64,000 nt of DNA from UBA9715 sp964553375. Its GTDB lineage: Bacteria; Actinomycetota; Coriobacteriia; Coriobacteriales; Eggerthellaceae. This document shows, one piece after another, positions 9,549 to 17,572 of the stretch; positions within the stretch are counted from its first letter, which is position 1, and each line of letters begins with the position of its first letter. The position numbers and the translations under genes were made by a program. A model generated the notes under the pieces. It was given only the letters and a program-made list of their open reading frames with translations. It had not been told where the DNA came from and made no database searches. The stretch lies in the NCBI GenBank assembly GCA_964553375.1, contig CAZKKN010000004.1, positions 1 through 64,000 on the forward strand. Direction: 5' to 3'.

Positions 9549-10262
9549 TTAGATACCCAGTGCTTTTTTCAACAGCGAGACACGCCGACGCGAAACGGGG
9601 ATCTTGTCCTCCACGCCATTGAGCGTAAGGAGCAGAGTGCCTCCGGAGACCGACTCCACTTCCTCCACCATGGACAGATTCACCAGATAACCGCGATGCA
9701 CCCGGAAAAAGCCATGGCCATCCAGGCGTTTTTCCAGCTGAGCGAGACTCACCGTGGAGAAATAACGATCGGTATCGGTCTGCAGATAGGCGTAGTCGTC
9801 GCGCGCCATGACGAAACGGATCTTATCGATGGCGATGAGTATCTTCTTGCCGCCCTTCTCCACGGAGATGCGCTCGGATTTCTGAGCCTGCACATGGAGG
9901 GCGACATTCTCACGCACCCGGGCAATGGCCTGGGCCAAACGCTCGGTTTCCACAGGTTTCACCAGATAATCGATGGCATTCACCTTAAAGGCGTCCAGGG
10001 CGAACTCGCTGTAGGCGGTGACGAACACCACAGCCGGCGGGAACTTCAAACGCTGCAGGCCATCGGCCAGTTTGATACCGGTTGCTTCGGGCATATTGAC
10101 ATCGAGGAACATGACATCGCAGGGATATTCCTTGAGTTTCTCTATGGCTTCGCGAACACTGGCGGCTTCGGCCACGACTTCCGTCTGGCCGAGCTCATCG
10201 AGCAGATACCGCAGCTCCGACCGGGCCGGCGCCTCGTCATCTACAATAATCGCTTTGAGCAC
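9549..10262 (-). CDS. LytTR-family response regulator, orphan
   Basis: This 237-residue protein has a receiver domain (residues 1-120: acidic pocket VDDE at 8-11, phospho-acceptor Asp54 in MFLDVNMP, Lys102 in YLVKP) and a LytTR DNA-binding domain (about 135-237, with RVHRGYLVNL). The start is a GTG at 10260-10262 preceded by GAGGAGG eight bases upstream; upstream frames are noncoding in composition. No histidine kinase lies in the window, so its sensor is unknown. LytTR regulators of the BtsR/YpdB type control CstA-family pyruvate transporters in enterobacteria, and a cstA gene lies about 3 kb upstream here; that link is inference. addB follows three bases downstream. Confidence 0.92.
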   Translation of the reverse strand: MLKAIIVDDEAPARSELRYLLDELGQTEVVAEAASVREAIEKLKEYPCDVMFLDVNMPEATGIKLADGLQRLKFPPAVVFVTAYSEFALDAFKVNAIDYLVKPVETERLAQAIARVRENVALHVQAQKSERISVEKGGKKILIAIDKIRFVMARDDYAYLQTDTDRYFSTVSLAQLEKRLDGHGFFRVHRGYLVNLSMVEEVESVSGGTLLLTLNGVEDKIPVSRRRVSLLKKALGI

Positions 10263-10481
10263 GACGTGTTCCTCCTCTGTAATGGACTGGTACCGACATA
10301 CTTTACCATATCGGCCCAAGATAAACCGCTTACCAACGAATATAATGCCGTTTATCAATTTTTTGCCTGCTCCCGCCAAAAGAACATGAAAATCCATCGG
10401 CTTTGGAGCTGCTGAAGCCCGTCAATCTCCATAAGTTTTCCAAGGCTTCGGAATCGCTGGCCGGATGCCACCGCTTGACCT
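10263..10481 (-). promoter_or_regulatory. Probable promoter region of the response regulator
   Basis: This 219-base gap between the dipeptidase stop and the regulator start is richer in A+T than its surroundings. It contains the minus-strand ribosome binding site GAGGAGG (around 10270-10278) and T/A-rich stretches that could include promoter hexamers (a TTGATA is present on the minus strand near 10350), but no pair with good spacing convinces me. No reading frame with family similarity is seen. Confidence 0.3.
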
Positions 10482-11876
10482 TTAGAAGCCCGCTTCCATG
10501 AGCTCGCCGATGGCGCGGGCGTAGATGATGAACGACTGCTTGAGCGAGGCCTCGTCTATGCCCTCGTCGGCGCAATGCAAGCCCCCGACCCAAGAGGGCG
10601 CCTGAATCCACGGCTTCTCGGGGCCGAAGCATACGCCCCGGGTGAAACAGCGCGCATACGTGCCGCCCTTTGAGGTGCAGGGCGCAGCCTTCTCGCCGGT
10701 CACAGCATCATAGGCCCTCAAAAGCGCCTGAACAGGCGCCGAATGGGGATCCATCAGGAACGGATCCTTATTGTGCTCAACCGTGAAGCTGCCACCCGCT
10801 TTCGCGGCTGAACCTTGAAGGATCGCCTCTATCTCGCCTGCGGTCACGCTAGTGGGATAGCGTATGTCCACGGTCTGGCGAATCGCCCCACCTTCCAGCG
10901 CGATGACGGTACCGCTGATCGTAAGCGCTCCCAGATGCCCGTCTTCCCGTGCCAGGTCCAGGCTGGAGCCATCCCAGCACCGATGAAGGCGCTGGAGCAC
11001 TTCCAGGAACCCCTGTTCCCGAGGGCTCGCCACGTTCTGCCGGGCCAGGTAATCCACGAGGATCCCGATAGCATTTCGCCCTTGCTCGGGAAGCGACGCA
11101 TGGGCAGCGCGCCCTGAAGCGCACACTTCCAGCCGCCCCTCGCTTAAGGCGCGCACCTCAATGCCCTCTTCCGGGAAAAGCCCCTCGGCCCTCACCACGG
11201 CTCGCGCGTGGGCCGGCACGGCATTGGCGGCTTCGCCCCCCTCCAGAACCTCGATGGCACCGCCGGTCAACGGAGCGCTGCAAAGGGTTCCATGGAGAAT
11301 TCCCGCCTCGCCATAGCAAAGGGGGAACTGCCCATCGGGAGTGAAGAGGAAATCGGGGTCTGCGAAACGCTCCCGGTAGTAAGCCACATCGCTCATCGTG
11401 TTCTCCTCATTGGAGCCTATGAGCACGCGCACGCTATAAGGGAGCCTTTGACCTCGAGCCTTCCAGAAAGCCGCAGCATGAAGCGCCATGAGCAGCGGCC
11501 CTTTGTCATCTGCCACACCGCGACCGAGCAGAAAGCCATCCTTGCGGGTGAGCCTGAAAGGCTCCACCGTCCAACCCGCTCCCGCCGGCACCACATCCAC
11601 GTGCCCTATGATGCCCAACTGCGCAGACGATGCGCCAGGCAGATCAGCGTAGCCTATATAGCCCTCACAACACACCGTCTCAAGCCCCAAACGCTCGGCG
11701 ATGGCTAAAGCCCCATCAAGGGCAGCACGAGCCCCTTCGCCGAAGGGCGCATCAGGGCACCCTGCCGCTTCATCGGCCACGCTCTCAATGGCAACGAGAG
11801 ACGCCAGGTCCTCGAGCATCTCCTCCCAATGGTCATCTGCGTAGGCTTCGATCTCCTCGATGCTCGCCTGATCCAT
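10482..11876 (-). CDS. M20-family metallodipeptidase (Sapep/PepV-like)
   Basis: This is a 464-residue di-zinc peptidase of the M20 family, most like the Sapep/PepV dipeptidases. Metal-binding and catalytic motifs appear in order: GHVDVVPAG (His and catalytic Asp), GVADDKGP (bridging Asp), GSNEENTMSD (catalytic Glu and ligand), and the C-terminal GGLHCADEGID (His ligand). The dimerisation/lid domain lies between. It is cytosolic, with no signal peptide. I choose ATG 11874-11876 because GGAG lies five bases upstream; a frame five codons longer is possible. It would release amino acids from dipeptides, consistent with a peptide-using anaerobe. It follows the L,D-transpeptidase gene by 24 bases. 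Confidence 0.88.
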   Translation of the reverse strand: MDQASIEEIEAYADDHWEEMLEDLASLVAIESVADEAAGCPDAPFGEGARAALDGALAIAERLGLETVCCEGYIGYADLPGASSAQLGIIGHVDVVPAGAGWTVEPFRLTRKDGFLLGRGVADDKGPLLMALHAAAFWKARGQRLPYSVRVLIGSNEENTMSDVAYYRERFADPDFLFTPDGQFPLCYGEAGILHGTLCSAPLTGGAIEVLEGGEAANAVPAHARAVVRAEGLFPEEGIEVRALSEGRLEVCASGRAAHASLPEQGRNAIGILVDYLARQNVASPREQGFLEVLQRLHRCWDGSSLDLAREDGHLGALTISGTVIALEGGAIRQTVDIRYPTSVTAGEIEAILQGSAAKAGGSFTVEHNKDPFLMDPHSAPVQALLRAYDAVTGEKAAPCTSKGGTYARCFTRGVCFGPEKPWIQAPSWVGGLHCADEGIDEASLKQSFIIYARAIGELMEAGF

Positions 11877-11900
11877 AGCCGCTCCGATCACCGAATGCCC

Positions 11901-13217
11901 CTAAACCGTAGTGACCACGGTAGTGCCCACGGGGACGTTGTAGTAGATCCACTTGGCATCCTCATCATAAAGGCGCACGCAGCCCTCGGAGACCCGCGCT
12001 CCCATGGTGCCATCCTTCAAGGTGCTGGAATGGGGGTAGTACTTCCTGGTATGGAAGAGGTAATTGCCATAGAACTGGGTCCAGTAGTAACAAGAATACC
12101 CTTTATCCTCCCCGAAGGAATAGCCATGCATCCCAACGCGGTAGACCCCTTGAACCATAGGCGTATGAGGGGCTCCGGTGCAGCAATCCATAACGTACTT
12201 GATGGACCACTGGCCACGGGACCCTTCGAAGACCACGGTGCGCGGATCGTCGATATCCACCATGATGAGATAGCGCGAGGGGCTGCTGTAGGCTTGCGCT
12301 TTGAAATAAAGCCTGTTCACTACCGTATCGCTTTGAATCGCCCCATCGTTATCCAGCCGATACCAGGCGCCGTTGAACTGTCGATAGGTATTACGGGCGA
12401 TACGACCATCCCACTCGGCATAGGCCTTATAGCCCGCATTGCTGTCCAAGCTGTTGGAAGGGTCCACCATGCGCCCGCAGGCCAAGGCACCCGAGGCGTC
12501 TATCCAATAGCGCTGCAGGCCGCCTGCGCAAGCGATAGGCGGCCCCACCGCCGTTACCACCCACTGATTGGCGAGCGCCCGTCCCCCACGATAGAGCCGC
12601 CAGCTATCGCCTTCGCGGATCCATCCGTCAGCGAGCTGCGCGGATTGGGGCAATGCATACCAGCCCAGGCCCTCAGGCCGCCAACCGAGGGAGACGAGAT
12701 GGGCATGCTCATCGCCATCGGTGGTGAAGTTGTGGGCACCGCTTCGGGCGTTGGGATTATATTCGCGATAAAGCCCCAGGCGCGGTTCCCCCGCGCTGGG
12801 AGAGCGCCAACCCACGCCTTCGAAGATCCATCCCACAGTGACGAGGTGATCGCGCTCCCCTGCATCCAATGTGTAGTGATGATCGCCCGCATGGGGATTG
12901 TAGAGCCGATAGACCGGATCACCCGTATCTCGCGGCGCATACCAGCCCACACCTTCATAGTGCCAACCCAAAGATGCCAGATAATCGCGCTCGGCAGCGT
13001 CTTCGGTATAGAAATGCTCCCCAGAATAGGGGTTGTACAAGCGGAAGAGCACAACACCATCATCGGCTGGAGCTCCGGCTGCTTGAAGATCGGAAACCGT
13101 GGCAGCCCCTAAGGCGCCTTCATCTCCATAGGCAAACAGGGGAAAAGCCAAAACCGCGGTCAGGGCAAGACCCAACAAGGCGACGAAGCTGCGACAGAGG
13201 TTCTTGGAAACGGCCAT
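11901..13217 (-). CDS. Secreted L,D-transpeptidase with DUF5648-like repeats
   Basis: This 438-residue exported protein starts with a signal peptide (about 30 residues, hydrophobic VALLGLALTAVLAFPLF). Three repeats of about 47 residues follow, each of the form YNPYSGEHFYT ... GWHYEGVGWYAP, resembling the DUF5648 repeat of secreted Gram-positive proteins. A linker with cell-wall-binding-like WRLYRGGRALANQW and QRYWIDASGAL segments leads to a YkuD catalytic domain with LFHTRKY and the signature SEGCVRL (Cys413 as nucleophile). Such enzymes crosslink peptidoglycan through 3-3 bonds or modify it. A GGGGGATAGA ribosome binding site precedes the ATG. The combination of tandem repeats and catalytic domain suggests wall anchoring. 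Confidence 0.88.
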   Translation of the reverse strand: MAVSKNLCRSFVALLGLALTAVLAFPLFAYGDEGALGAATVSDLQAAGAPADDGVVLFRLYNPYSGEHFYTEDAAERDYLASLGWHYEGVGWYAPRDTGDPVYRLYNPHAGDHHYTLDAGERDHLVTVGWIFEGVGWRSPSAGEPRLGLYREYNPNARSGAHNFTTDGDEHAHLVSLGWRPEGLGWYALPQSAQLADGWIREGDSWRLYRGGRALANQWVVTAVGPPIACAGGLQRYWIDASGALACGRMVDPSNSLDSNAGYKAYAEWDGRIARNTYRQFNGAWYRLDNDGAIQSDTVVNRLYFKAQAYSSPSRYLIMVDIDDPRTVVFEGSRGQWSIKYVMDCCTGAPHTPMVQGVYRVGMHGYSFGEDKGYSCYYWTQFYGNYLFHTRKYYPHSSTLKDGTMGARVSEGCVRLYDEDAKWIYYNVPVGTTVVTTV

Positions 13218-13288
13218 TCTATCCCCCCTTTTCCAGCATTTGAGGAAAAGGGACCCCGCTTTTCAGAGAGATCCCTTTCGATTCCGAA

Positions 13289-13372
13289 TGGTGCCCGAGG
13301 TGAGATTCGAACTCACATGTGTCTCCACAACGGTTTTTGAGACCGCCGCGTCTGCCATTCCGCCACTCGGGC
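13289..13372 (-). tRNA. tRNA-Leu (anticodon CAA)
   Basis: The minus strand reads a complete 84-base class II tRNA: acceptor arms GCCCGAG (5') and CTCGGGC (3') pair perfectly, the T arm is GTGAG-TTCGAAT-CTCAC, the anticodon stem GCGGT/ACCGT encloses CTCAAAA with anticodon CAA at 13337-13339, and a long variable arm follows, as expected for leucine. The discriminator A is followed by an encoded CCA at 13289-13291. A TATAAT lies 11 bases before the 5' end. It reads UUG codons. Confidence 0.95.
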
Positions 13373-13382
13373 GCGGATACAG

Positions 13383-13388
13383 ATTATA
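13383..13388 (-). promoter_or_regulatory. -10 box of the tRNA-Leu gene
   Basis: A perfect TATAAT on the minus strand ends 11 bases before the mature tRNA, in the short gap after cstA. No TTGACA-like -35 is visible at the expected spacing, where the sequence is the end of cstA. Confidence 0.55.
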
Positions 13389-13399
13389 ACCTATCCGCC

Positions 13400-15190
13400 C
13401 TAACTCTGGGCTGGTTTCTTTCGCGCGCCGAAAACCACCTTGCATCCCTTCGCCGCAAGGATGATGGCCAGGATGAAAAGCACCGCCGCAATGACGAACT
13501 GCACCGCCGGAGCGAACGGATCCGCCCCGCCGATGATGGCCATGGCCTTTTGGAACATGGTGAGCGCAAGGGAGGTGAGCGTGACGGCGAGCATGAATAT
13601 CATGGGAATGTAGAACATCTTGTTGTTGCGTCCGGCATTGCCGAGCCAAGCACAGACCGCCAGAAGCGCCAAGGCTGCCAGAAGCTGATTGGCTGCACCG
13701 AAAAGCGGCCAGATCACCGTGTAGCCGGACATGCCGAGACCCACTCCCACAACCACGGTGATGATGGTTGCCAAGTACTTGTTGTTGAGCACCTTGCGCC
13801 AACCGGTGAGGTCCTTGGCGCTCTCGCCAACGGGGATCCAAAGCTCCTGGAACATGTAACGGGCCAGGCGCGTCGCCGTATCGAGCGAGGTGAGGCAGAA
13901 GGCCGAAACCGCAAGCACCAGCAGCGCATAGGCAAGGTCCCGGGTGCCCTCAAGGCCCGGGATGCAGGCGAGCATCCCCGAGAGGCCATCGGCGAACACC
14001 TGGGTAGGCGATGAATAGCCTCCCGCGGCATAAGTGTTCCAAACGAAACCCACCGCACAAAGGGCCAGGATGGCTAAGAGGCACTCGATGAGCATGGAGC
14101 CATAGCCGATGGGCTGGGCTTCGGATTCCTTATCCAGCTGCTTGGAGGTGGTGCCCGATGCCACCAAGCTATGGAAGCCCGAGATGGCGCCGCAGGCGAT
14201 GGTGATGAACAGCGCCGGGAACAGGAAGCCGCCCTGCGCCGCCGGATTCATGATCACATTACCGGAGCCATCATAGAGCTTCTCGCCGGTCACGGCATCG
14301 AAGGCCTCGGTATTCGCCACGAAGCCCGTGAATGCGGGAATGCCCAGCTCGTTGGCCTGGCCCATGATGCCCGCGCCAACAACGCCGATGAAGGCCATGA
14401 GCAGCATGCCATAGAGCAAGTAGCTTGAGAGATAATCGCGAGGCTGAAGCAGGATCCACACCGGGGCCACAGCGGCAATGAGGATGTAGATCCCCAAAAG
14501 GATCATCCAAGTGGTGCGGTCCAGGTTGAGGACATTAGGGAAGTTGATGCCTATCACGATGACAACCACGATGACCGTGATGGCGATGAACACGTTCGCC
14601 CAAACGGGGATGCGCCGGCCACGGGTGGCAAGACCCCAGATGATAGCCACTGCGATGAAGAGAACCGATATCAGCGCCACGGTTGAGTTCTGGGAGTTGG
14701 TGGCAGCGCTGTTCTGGGGCATCACCATGAAGGTGCTCGCCACGATGGAGGCGAAGGCGGCCACCACCAAAACCAGCGTAAGGTAAGCGAAGATGCAAAA
14801 CATCTTCTTGGCCGTGTCATCGATGTTCTGTTGCACCACCGTGGCCAAGGTGGCCCCTTTGTGGCGGATGGAGGCGAACAGGGCGCCGAAATCGTGTGTG
14901 GCTCCGAAGAAGATGCCGCCGATGAGCACCCAGAGCACCACGGGCACCCAACCGAAGATAGCCGCCTGGATGGGTCCGTTGATGGGGCCGGCTCCCGCAA
15001 TGGAGCTGAAGTGATGGCCGAGCACCACATAGGGCGGTGCCGGTACGTAGTCCACTCCGTCTTCCAGCTCATGGGCTGGCGTCTCGCGGTTAGGCTGCAC
15101 GCCCCACTGCCGCGCAAGCCATCCGCCATAGAGCACATAGCCCGCAATGAGGACAACCGTCGATACCAGAACGAGTATCATCGCATTCAT
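13400..15190 (-). CDS. cstA: CstA-family transporter (peptide/pyruvate)
   Basis: This 596-residue integral membrane protein belongs to the CstA carbon-starvation family, which includes the E. coli pyruvate transporter BtsT and peptide-uptake protein CstA. Family segments are clear: the N-terminal WGVQPNRETPAHELEDGVDY, GHHFSSIAGAGPINGPIQA, IGGIFFGATHDFGALFASIR, HSLVASGTTSKQLD and LTSLDTATRLARYMFQE; about 15 hydrophobic helices can be counted. It sits 26 bases after a small gene of unknown function on the same strand, probably an operon partner. Substrate cannot be decided from sequence. The orphan LytTR regulator downstream is a candidate regulator by analogy with BtsR-BtsT. Confidence 0.93.
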   Translation of the reverse strand: MNAMILVLVSTVVLIAGYVLYGGWLARQWGVQPNRETPAHELEDGVDYVPAPPYVVLGHHFSSIAGAGPINGPIQAAIFGWVPVVLWVLIGGIFFGATHDFGALFASIRHKGATLATVVQQNIDDTAKKMFCIFAYLTLVLVVAAFASIVASTFMVMPQNSAATNSQNSTVALISVLFIAVAIIWGLATRGRRIPVWANVFIAITVIVVVIVIGINFPNVLNLDRTTWMILLGIYILIAAVAPVWILLQPRDYLSSYLLYGMLLMAFIGVVGAGIMGQANELGIPAFTGFVANTEAFDAVTGEKLYDGSGNVIMNPAAQGGFLFPALFITIACGAISGFHSLVASGTTSKQLDKESEAQPIGYGSMLIECLLAILALCAVGFVWNTYAAGGYSSPTQVFADGLSGMLACIPGLEGTRDLAYALLVLAVSAFCLTSLDTATRLARYMFQELWIPVGESAKDLTGWRKVLNNKYLATIITVVVGVGLGMSGYTVIWPLFGAANQLLAALALLAVCAWLGNAGRNNKMFYIPMIFMLAVTLTSLALTMFQKAMAIIGGADPFAPAVQFVIAAVLFILAIILAAKGCKVVFGARKKPAQS

Positions 15191-15216
15191 CGTTGCATCC
15201 CAGCTTTCTTGATCCC

Positions 15217-15750
15217 CTACCGGCCCAAAGCCTCATTCGCTTTCGCGAGATTCGCCTCAAGAGACCCCTTGATCTCCTTCCCCTGGCCGTTCGTGACCAC
15301 ATTATTGTTCTCCAAGTCAACCACCGCAAGACGCAAATCTGCCCAACCGCGGATTCCCAGAGCGAAGTTTTTGCGAAAGCGCCGTTTTCGGACGTAAGCG
15401 GCGCAATCTTCAGAAAGGCGGTCGGCTAGGACAACCAAAGTGAGATAGCTCGTCATGTGATCGGGCTTCGGATCCACCTTCTTCAGAGCCTCACTCACCA
15501 TGAAGTCCGTGAGCTCCTCCAAAAGCGCGCGGGTTGCCTCTTCAGCCAAGACGAAGAAGATGTATTCGTGGGCATCCACCTCCCATAGCTTGGCTTTCTT
15601 GGAGAGCACGAATTTCTCCCCATGGGTGTGGAATTCCGCATAGCCGGGGAAGCTGCGGCCGCCGAAATCGTAGTTGCGGGTCACGTTGTAGTAAACCTCG
15701 TGGGCATCGAGCAGGCGCGCCAGCAGGTCGCGTTTATCCATCTTCTCCAT
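15217..15750 (-). CDS. Conserved-looking soluble protein upstream of cstA
   Basis: I do not recognise a named domain in this 177-residue protein. It is soluble, of mixed charge, with a basic patch KRRFRKN in the C-terminal third and a hydrophilic lysine-rich tail. Codon use is like that of its neighbours, and AGGGAG lies just upstream of the ATG at 15748-15750; a second ATG three codons later is possible. The spacing of 26 bases to cstA argues for cotranscription, so a role in regulating or supporting that transporter is a reasonable inference only. Confidence 0.75.
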   Translation of the reverse strand: MEKMDKRDLLARLLDAHEVYYNVTRNYDFGGRSFPGYAEFHTHGEKFVLSKKAKLWEVDAHEYIFFVLAEEATRALLEELTDFMVSEALKKVDPKPDHMTSYLTLVVLADRLSEDCAAYVRKRRFRKNFALGIRGWADLRLAVVDLENNNVVTNGQGKEIKGSLEANLAKANEALGR

Positions 15751-15766
15751 CGCACTCCCTAAAAGC

Positions 15767-15794
15767 AAAGGAGCAGGCGATCGCCCGCTCCTTT
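15767..15794 (-). terminator. Hairpin terminator after the aldolase gene
   Basis: A near-perfect 28-base inverted repeat, stem AAAGGAGC/GCTCCTTT around the self-complementary GGCGATCGCC with one mismatched pair, lies between the aldolase stop and the next gene on the same strand. A short TTTT follows four bases after the stem on the minus strand. It probably ends the aldolase transcript. Confidence 0.6.
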
Positions 15795-15820
15795 ACATCT
15801 TCGCTATACGGTCTCTAGCC

Positions 15821-16765
15821 TTAGAGGCTGAAATCCTTCGTGCCGTTGAAGACGGCCATGGCATCTTCAACGGAGTAGTCGGCCAAGGTGATGGAGCTGA
15901 TGGCCTTGGTGAGACGCACCGCTTCATCGAGAGAGCGCTGATGGATGTTGCGCCCGGTGGCATTGCCGCAGGCGCCACCCACATGAATCTGGTCGTAGAG
16001 CTGGCTGAGGAAGGTCTCGGCATCCACCGTGGAGCCGCCAGCACACACGAGACCGGTGCGGCCACTGGCCAAGGAGGCGATCTTCAGGGCCTCAGCAGGG
16101 GTGCGCTCGTCTTCGCCTTCAGGCTTGGGCGGATTCACCTTCACGTAGTCTGCGCCAAGGCAAAGGGCCACGCCTGCAGCTCCGGCGATGAGGTCGGGGT
16201 CTTTTTCGGCACCTACGGCCTTGCCGCGGGGATAGATCCACAGAACCACCAGCAGGCCCTCGGCATGGGCCTGAGCGATGAGTTCGCCGGCCTCGGCCAG
16301 CATGGTGGCCTCATACTCGCTGCCCAGGTAGATGGTATAGCCAAGCCCCACGATGTTCACGCCGGCATCGCGCATGGCCAGCACCGAATCCAAGCTATAG
16401 AGCTGCGGGGAATAGGGGTCTTCCTGATCGGTCTTCACCAGATTGGTCTTGGAATTCATCTTGACCAGGTAGTTGATGTCGGGATAATCGGCGGCATACT
16501 GGGCGATGAGGCCACGCTGACCTGCCATGACCCCGATGACGCCTTCCTTAGCGATCTTGAAGAGGTGCTCAGGTTCCACATCGGCGATGTCGATGCCATC
16601 ACCGTAGAAGTCCTTGTTCAGATGCTCCACCTTCTGGTCGCAAGCGAACAGCATGAGACGGCCGCTGTTGCGAGTGGCCTTCATGTAGTTGTCGATGTAC
16701 GCATCGCGCATCTCAGGCGATACATCTACCGGGACTCTGACCTGATCACGAGTAATGCTAGGCAT
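15821..16765 (-). CDS. Class I (DhnA-type) fructose-bisphosphate aldolase
   Basis: This 314-residue enzyme is a Schiff-base aldolase of the DhnA/FbaB class, cleaving fructose 1,6-bisphosphate in glycolysis/gluconeogenesis. The family core is visible: LMLFACDQKVEHLN near the N-terminus, VVLWIYPRGKAVG, the Schiff-base lysine segment ADYVKVNPP, and phosphate-binding GLVCAGGST and GGACGNATGRNIHQR. I place the start at 16763-16765 because AAGGAGG lies four bases upstream; an in-frame upstream start would add eight residues. A TACAAT lies upstream at 16799-16804 and a hairpin follows, so it is probably monocistronic. Confidence 0.92.
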   Translation of the reverse strand: MPSITRDQVRVPVDVSPEMRDAYIDNYMKATRNSGRLMLFACDQKVEHLNKDFYGDGIDIADVEPEHLFKIAKEGVIGVMAGQRGLIAQYAADYPDINYLVKMNSKTNLVKTDQEDPYSPQLYSLDSVLAMRDAGVNIVGLGYTIYLGSEYEATMLAEAGELIAQAHAEGLLVVLWIYPRGKAVGAEKDPDLIAGAAGVALCLGADYVKVNPPKPEGEDERTPAEALKIASLASGRTGLVCAGGSTVDAETFLSQLYDQIHVGGACGNATGRNIHQRSLDEAVRLTKAISSITLADYSVEDAMAVFNGTKDFSL

Positions 16766-16798
16766 TTTTCCTCCTTGTAGGATTGTCATAACCCCTTC

Positions 16799-16804
16799 AT
16801 TGTA
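16799..16804 (-). promoter_or_regulatory. -10 box of the aldolase gene
   Basis: TACAAT on the minus strand, 34 bases before the aldolase start codon, leaves room for a short leader with the AAGGAGG site. No clear -35 is seen. Confidence 0.45.
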
Positions 16805-16848
16805 GCGAAAAACAAAGGTTGGCGCATCCTTCGCGCCCCATCAGCGAG

Positions 16849-17132
16849 AAGCTTTGCGACGCGTACTCCGTTACGCGAGCACAAGCTGGAAGCCGAATGC
16901 CTTCCGGCCTTGCAGGTTGGCTAGAAGCCCTGTGATGCTCGGGATTCGCGCGAAAGCTTTGCGACGCGTACTCCGTTACGCGAGCACAAGCTGGAAGCCG
17001 AATGCCTTCCGGCCTTGCAGGTTGGCTAGAAGCCCTGTGATGCTCGGGATTCGCGCGAAAGCTTTGCGACGCGTACTCCGTTACGCGAGCACAAGCTTGG
17101 AGCGCGAAGATCGAGCATCACAGGACTTCTAG
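16849..17132. repeat. 105-bp tandem repeat ending in a large inverted repeat
   Basis: Two exact copies of a 105-base unit (16849-16953 and 16954-17058) are followed by a third copy that stops after about 39 bases (17059-17097). The unit contains a small dyad CGCGTA/TACGCG and the self-complementary AAGCTT. After the break, 17102-17132 is an inverted copy, about 27 of 31 bases identical, of the last part of the unit (arm at 17026-17056), so 17026-17132 can form one long hairpin. Its right arm includes the stop codon of the TM2 gene. Because 105 is divisible by three, a repetitive reading frame runs through it, but I see no gene. Confidence 0.85.
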
Positions 17133-17566
17133 AACCAGTCACGCTGATTTACTACGTAGATTTGCTCGAACTGAGTCTGATTCTTGGAGAGGTAGATGCA
17201 GCCTTCCACCAGAGATATAACCGCCACCACCAGAGCCGCAAGGCCGAAAGTGACCGTGCCGCCGATGATCGTCATGGCTAACATGGTGAAAGCTGCCTGA
17301 TTGCAGCCGAGATAGAACTTATGCAGCCCGAAGATGCCGAAGAAGATGGCCAGAAGCGCGGCGGCCACATGGTCTTTGCTGCGCATGTTCTCCACCGCAT
17401 AGAGCTGCCGGGCCCGAGCTGAGACCGAACCGAAGCGCGGGCTATGGCCATCGGAGAATCCAGGGACCGCCTCAGCGGCCTCGAGGGTCTCGATCGCATA
17501 GAACGGCCCCTGCCAGTAGGGGTCGGTCGCATCAACGTCCGTGGTTTGGGGCTCTTGGTCTTTCAT
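17129..17566 (-). CDS. TM2-domain membrane protein
   Basis: This 145-residue protein has a soluble N-terminal half of about 70 residues and a C-terminal TM2 domain: two membrane helices joined by a short turn, with the characteristic AIFFGIFGLHKFYLG followed by a second helix. The function of TM2 proteins is not established. It starts six bases after the PRC-barrel gene on the same strand, so the two are surely cotranscribed, and its stop codon lies inside the arm of the inverted repeat downstream. Confidence 0.85.
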   Translation of the reverse strand: MKDQEPQTTDVDATDPYWQGPFYAIETLEAAEAVPGFSDGHSPRFGSVSARARQLYAVENMRSKDHVAAALLAIFFGIFGLHKFYLGCNQAAFTMLAMTIIGGTVTFGLAALVVAVISLVEGCIYLSKNQTQFEQIYVVNQRDWF

Positions 17567-17572
17567 CGCCGC

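Noticed and set aside
16854..17132. A 92-codon reading frame through the 105-bp repeat
   Set aside because: It exists only because the unit length is divisible by three; the protein repeats itself, is rich in Arg and Ser, has no ribosome binding site, and the region is better explained as a repetitive element.
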